Source of the DNA: Chrysochromulina parva
Lineage: Eukaryota > Haptophyta > Prymnesiales > Chrysochromulinaceae
DNA length: 15,585 nt
Assembly (NCBI GenBank): GCA_002887195.1
Contig: PJAB01001300.1
Coordinates: forward strand, 1-15,585
Reading direction: 5' to 3'
Under the pieces are notes generated by a model. That model saw only the letters and a program-made list of their open reading frames with translations, did not search any database and had not been told where the DNA came from. The position numbers and the translations under genes are program-made. The first letter of the stretch is position 1. Each line of letters starts with the position of its first letter. Positions 15,046 through 15,585 of the stretch are shown piece by piece.

Positions 15046-15345
15046 TCATTCACACTCTCTCAGTGCGCATTTTTTCTGATGCGAACGGACCGCCGCGGAC
15101 GCCTTTGGCTTAGCTGCAGCGCCCTTGGCCGCCTTCTCCTCCGCGCGCTTCGTCTCCTCTTCGAGGGCCTCTACGAGGGCAGCACGCGAGGGCATCACGC
15201 GCCTCTCCGGCACGCATGAAGGCGTCCTCTGCACCGGGCGCCTTGCAGCGATCAGGGTGCACCTCAAAGCTCACTGCCTTCCACGCCTGTTGGATGCTAG
15301 CCGATGTTAGCCTACGGTCGACAGGCAGCCGCAGCATTGCCTACC
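15046..15345 (-). pseudogene. J-domain (DnaJ-like) gene, apparently disrupted
   Basis: The minus-strand frame from 15342 reads AMLRLPVDRRLTSASIQQAW, then VSFEVHPDRC and GAEDAFMRAGEARDAL: a J domain with helix I, the diagnostic His-Pro-Asp, and helix III. Two breaks are visible. The codon before AMLRLP is TAG where J domains usually have Tyr (D-x-Y-A-x-L). After RDAL (about 15180-15195) the frame must shift by one base to enter LVEALEEETKRAEEKAAKG, a charged helical tail that ends at TGA 15046. J domains stimulate Hsp70 ATPase. Either the gene is decaying, or the breaks are sequence errors. Splicing at a donor near 15401 to an acceptor at 15312 would keep frame with the ORF upstream but removes the start of the J domain and does not cure the second break. 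Confidence 0.55.
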
Positions 15346-15369
15346 AATCCGCGGCCATCATGGAGGCCG

Positions 15370-15417
15370 GGGATCACCTCCAATCTGCGGCCTGGGATTA
15401 CCTTCTATCTGCAGCCT
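15370..15417. repeat. Two tandem 24-bp repeats, each with an in-frame stop
   Basis: 15370-15393 and 15394-15417 agree at 20 of 24 positions. On the minus strand, in the frame shared by the flanking J-domain and Cys/His ORFs, they read AADRR-stop and AADWR-stop (TAA and TGA), and a partial third unit reads AADW-stop (TAG). Each stop is formed within AGGTAATC or AGGTGATC, which also resemble 5' splice sites. Confidence 0.7.
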
Positions 15418-15585
15418 TCTTTTGTCTCTTCGGCAGACTAAAGGTTTCCGGCACGCTGCATGGAAAACGGTGCCATTTGGGAAGCGTGCAGCCTGCCTGG
15501 ATGTCGCACGCGTCCAGAGGCGTGGGTGCCCCCGTCGGCACCACGTCTTTTTGTATCGCTCCCGCCACCGGCGCCGCCACGGACG
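15398..15585 (-). CDS. Partial hypothetical protein with a Cys/His motif, at right edge
   Basis: The frame is open from the window edge to TAA at 15400-15398. It contains DACDIQAGCTLPKWHRFPCS, a C-x4-C-x7-H-x3-C arrangement with the CTLP..H..PC look of small zinc-binding motifs seen in algal proteins, followed by a basic end (LPKRQKKAADRR). The frame is the same as that of the J domain to the left, separated only by three stops in degenerate repeats, so it may be an upstream exon of that gene. The AAG|GTAATC at its end would serve as a donor. Function unknown. Confidence 0.35.
   Translation of the reverse strand, partial: SVAAPVAGAIQKDVVPTGAPTPLDACDIQAGCTLPKWHRFPCSVPETFSLPKRQKKAADRR

Overview
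The window looks like nuclear DNA of a GC-rich, gene-dense unicellular eukaryote, most likely a marine microalga (a pelagophyte such as Aureococcus is my first guess, a haptophyte the second; neither is proven). Reasons: short spliceosomal introns of about 65-210 nt with GT-AG ends, domain families typical of algal nuclear genomes (tandem WD40 units, AP2/ERF, Agenet/Tudor, GYF plus Tat-SF1-type RRMs, GT61 glycosyltransferase, SFI1-like coiled coil, J domain), and no bacterial operon signals. No tRNA, rRNA or CRISPR array was seen, and no mobile element is certain.

Layout: (1) 1-1056, plus strand: 3' end of a WD40 protein whose exon-intron unit is tandemly repeated every 194-196 bp. (2) 1057-2480: mostly non-coding, with one doubtful minus-strand ORF (1491-2105) and an 11-bp perfect inverted repeat. 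(3) 2481-15585: every convincing gene is on the minus strand. In transcription order from the right these are a partial Cys/His protein at the edge, a damaged J-domain gene, a four-exon AP2/Agenet chromatin-type gene (14520-12489), a GT61 glycosyltransferase, a GYF-RRM-UHM splicing factor of the Tat-SF1/Cus2 family, a 1209-aa protein of helical repeats, and a 664-aa coiled-coil protein with two SFI1-like motifs. Gaps between genes 12489-9282 are under 200 nt; the others are 0.4-1 kb.

The most striking region is 12.5-13.5 kb. In single frames it looks like junk minisatellite, but splicing on the minus strand gives an unbroken 494-codon reading frame whose three junctions rebuild a tandem Agenet/Tudor module. 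All three introns are filled with the same roughly 10-bp minisatellite (minus-strand unit TGATGACCTC), whose units carry a branch-site-like CTGAT and whose copies end in acceptor-like TCATCAG. Two introns contain tandem duplications that create internal AG|GT sites (possible recursive or poison acceptors), and the third holds a 37-nt relic of the two flanking exons already joined without an intron. Together this looks like intron birth and growth caught in progress.

The second notable item is the 1209-aa protein. Its C-terminal half is 13 helical repeats of about 45 aa arranged with a higher-order period of three (about 135 aa), a repeat family I do not recognise. I see no evidence that the neighbouring genes act in one pathway.
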